Assembly: GCA_050117315.1 (NCBI GenBank)
Contig: JASFMY010000109.1
Location: forward strand, 1 to 24,772
Length of the DNA: 24,772 bases
DNA from: JANQIV01 sp050117315
Lineage (GTDB): Bacteria > Bacteroidota > Ignavibacteria > Ignavibacteriales > Melioribacteraceae
Direction: 5' to 3'
How positions within the stretch are numbered: position 1 is the stretch's first letter; every line of letters begins with the position of its first letter. A program made the translations under genes and the position numbers. The notes under the pieces were generated by a model. The model made no database searches. It worked only from the letters and a program-made list of their open reading frames with translations, and was not told the origin of the DNA. Of the stretch, positions 23,955 to 24,772 are shown one piece after another.

Positions 23955-24434
23955 ATGATTCAGGGGCAAGATTTTTTAGGGAATTTAGACTTAATGAAGG
24001 AATATAAAATCGGATTTTTATGTTCCCGTAAAGTCCCGGCTGAAATTATTCTAAAAACCTACGACTGGGCTATTGAACAAAGGGAAAAAGGAAATTGCGT
24101 AATGTCCGGTTTTCATTCAAAAATTGAAAAAGATGTTTTTCATTATCTAAATAAGGGGGATCAACCAATAATTATTGTACTTGCCAGATCATTAAAGCAA
24201 AGATGGGAAGATGGAATATTAGAAGGGTTAGAGAAAAATAAATTATTGGTGATTTCAACATCGCCAAATGTTAATAGAATAACACAAGAATCATCTTCCC
24301 AAAGAAACAAATTTATAGTTGAAAATTGTGATGAATTGGTTGTGGGTTATGCCAATCCTAAGGGAAAATTATCAAAATTGTTAAATAGCTGTATAAAACC
24401 AAGGGGTCAAATTCAACCAGTTTGGAACAGTTAA
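23955..24434 (+). CDS. DprA-like Rossmann-fold protein
   Basis: A 159-aa single-domain protein resembling the DNA-processing DprA/Smf Rossmann fold. It has IGFLCSRKVPAEIILKTYDWA, then NCVMSGFHSKIEKDVFHYL (the usual S-G-x(2) region) and a C-terminal RNKFIVENCDELVVGYANPKG, the counterpart of the R-N-x(2)-(I/L)-x(3)-(S/A)-D region. It lacks the extra N- and C-terminal domains of true DprA, so a role in natural transformation is doubtful. Short DprA-like proteins are frequent in defence islands and may bind nucleotides or ssDNA. The ATG at 23955 is used; an in-frame ATG at 23994 fits the usual N-terminus of such proteins better and may be the real start. No Shine-Dalgarno is seen at either. Confidence 0.75.
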   Translation: MIQGQDFLGNLDLMKEYKIGFLCSRKVPAEIILKTYDWAIEQREKGNCVMSGFHSKIEKDVFHYLNKGDQPIIIVLARSLKQRWEDGILEGLEKNKLLVISTSPNVNRITQESSSQRNKFIVENCDELVVGYANPKGKLSKLLNSCIKPRGQIQPVWNS

Positions 24435-24772
24435 TAGTGCTTAGCAACCTTGAAAGTCTTAATGCCGAATTTATAAGAATTGAAACGGAGCCTTCGGAAA
24501 GAATAATAAAATTAAACACTGCTGCAATTAACCAGATGAAATCATTAACATTAACAAGTTCAATAAATAAGATACTCTAATGCAAAGCATCAGAAAATGG
24601 TAAATCTTTACAAATTATTAACTCCTTTACCTCTAATGGGTTAGGAATAATTACAATATTCTATTGCATAATCCGGGTTAAACTCATATTACTACCAATT
24701 TCACAGAACAGGTTTATTCGTTTTTTCATCAAAAAGAGCATTTATCAAAAAAAGTTCTTATTAATTAGAAAA
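24435..24772. other. Right-edge region with a short frame and a dispersed repeat
   Basis: A 338-bp stretch to the window edge. It has a 47-codon frame at 24437-24580 and a copy of the CTATTGCATAATCCGGGTT repeat (24661-24679) related to the nested repeat at 9171-9262. The last 90 bp show nothing recognisable. Confidence 0.4.
24437..24580 (+). pseudogene. Short 47-aa frame, possible gene fragment
   Basis: A GTG-started frame 2 nt after the DprA-like stop, encoding LSNLESLNAEFIRIETEPSE and then a short polar helix before a TAA. The amino-acid composition looks like real protein, and the abrupt end followed by a repeat-like sequence suggests the remnant of a longer gene rather than a complete one. 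I do not recognise the family. A chance frame cannot be excluded. Confidence 0.3.

Noticed and set aside
23955..24434. True DprA/competence protein
   Set aside because: Only the Rossmann core is present; the extra domains of DprA and any competence neighbours are missing.

Overview
The window reads as a low-GC chromosome segment from the Bacteroidota/Ignavibacteriota side of the FCB group. This is an inference from protein style (YqaA-type DedA protein, Sb-PDE-like PHP enzyme, AlkP-TPR plus sulfotransferase pair, DprA-like protein), from weak or absent Shine-Dalgarno sites at many genes, and from the many small palindromic intergenic repeats. No rRNA, tRNA or CRISPR array was seen.

Layout. 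(1) 1-1442, minus strand: a three-gene cluster of a small exported protein ending in a Cys-Pro tail, a multi-pass membrane protein and a sensor histidine kinase that runs off the left edge. (2) 1732-3749, minus strand: a cytoplasmic GH13 amylase-like enzyme and a TetR regulator, each preceded by a near-identical perfect palindrome, so the operator of this small regulon is directly visible. (3) 3986-8107: housekeeping and metabolic genes, namely an exported PHP phosphodiesterase, a DedA/YqaA membrane protein, a CPBP intramembrane protease, a YhcH/YjgK/YiaL protein and a DUF2905 protein. (4) 8159-9842: a small coiled-coil gene that appears to have been hit twice by mobile DNA. A 113-bp miniature element splits it in the middle, and an 844-bp non-coding element with 16-bp perfect terminal inverted repeats and a TGTTG target duplication sits at its stop codon. 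A second copy of the miniature element follows. (5) 9874-12804, minus strand: a tightly overlapping operon of a previously unlisted 58-aa gene, an alkaline-phosphatase-superfamily/TPR protein and a sulfotransferase-like protein. (6) 12805-13525: a repeat-rich spacer with another palindromic element.

(7) 13526-24434, plus strand: a defence island. It starts with a PLD-nuclease/SNF2-helicase, a PglX/Eco57I-like adenine methyltransferase and a GmrSD-like protein (DUF262 + DUF1524 HNH) carrying a C-terminal RAMA-like domain. These three are packed with 9-nt and 3-nt gaps. They are followed by an AlbA_2 ATP-binding protein broken by a frameshift at a T6 run, and by a DprA-like Rossmann protein. 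The simplest reading is a restriction/modification-type anti-phage system: the methyltransferase marks self DNA, the helicase-nuclease attacks unmarked DNA, and the DUF262-HNH-RAMA protein may read DNA modification state. A direct repeat at both borders of the DUF262-RAMA gene suggests it is an exchangeable cassette.

The most unusual points are the DUF262-HNH-RAMA fusion inside a methyltransferase operon, a palindromic repeat inserted in frame in the methyltransferase gene, the 844-bp gene-free transposon-like element full of hairpins, a compensatory base change between two copies of one miniature element, and two TTGGCC arrays with the same 11-9-11 spacing around a putative small RNA. All functions are inferred from motifs read by eye; no database search was run.
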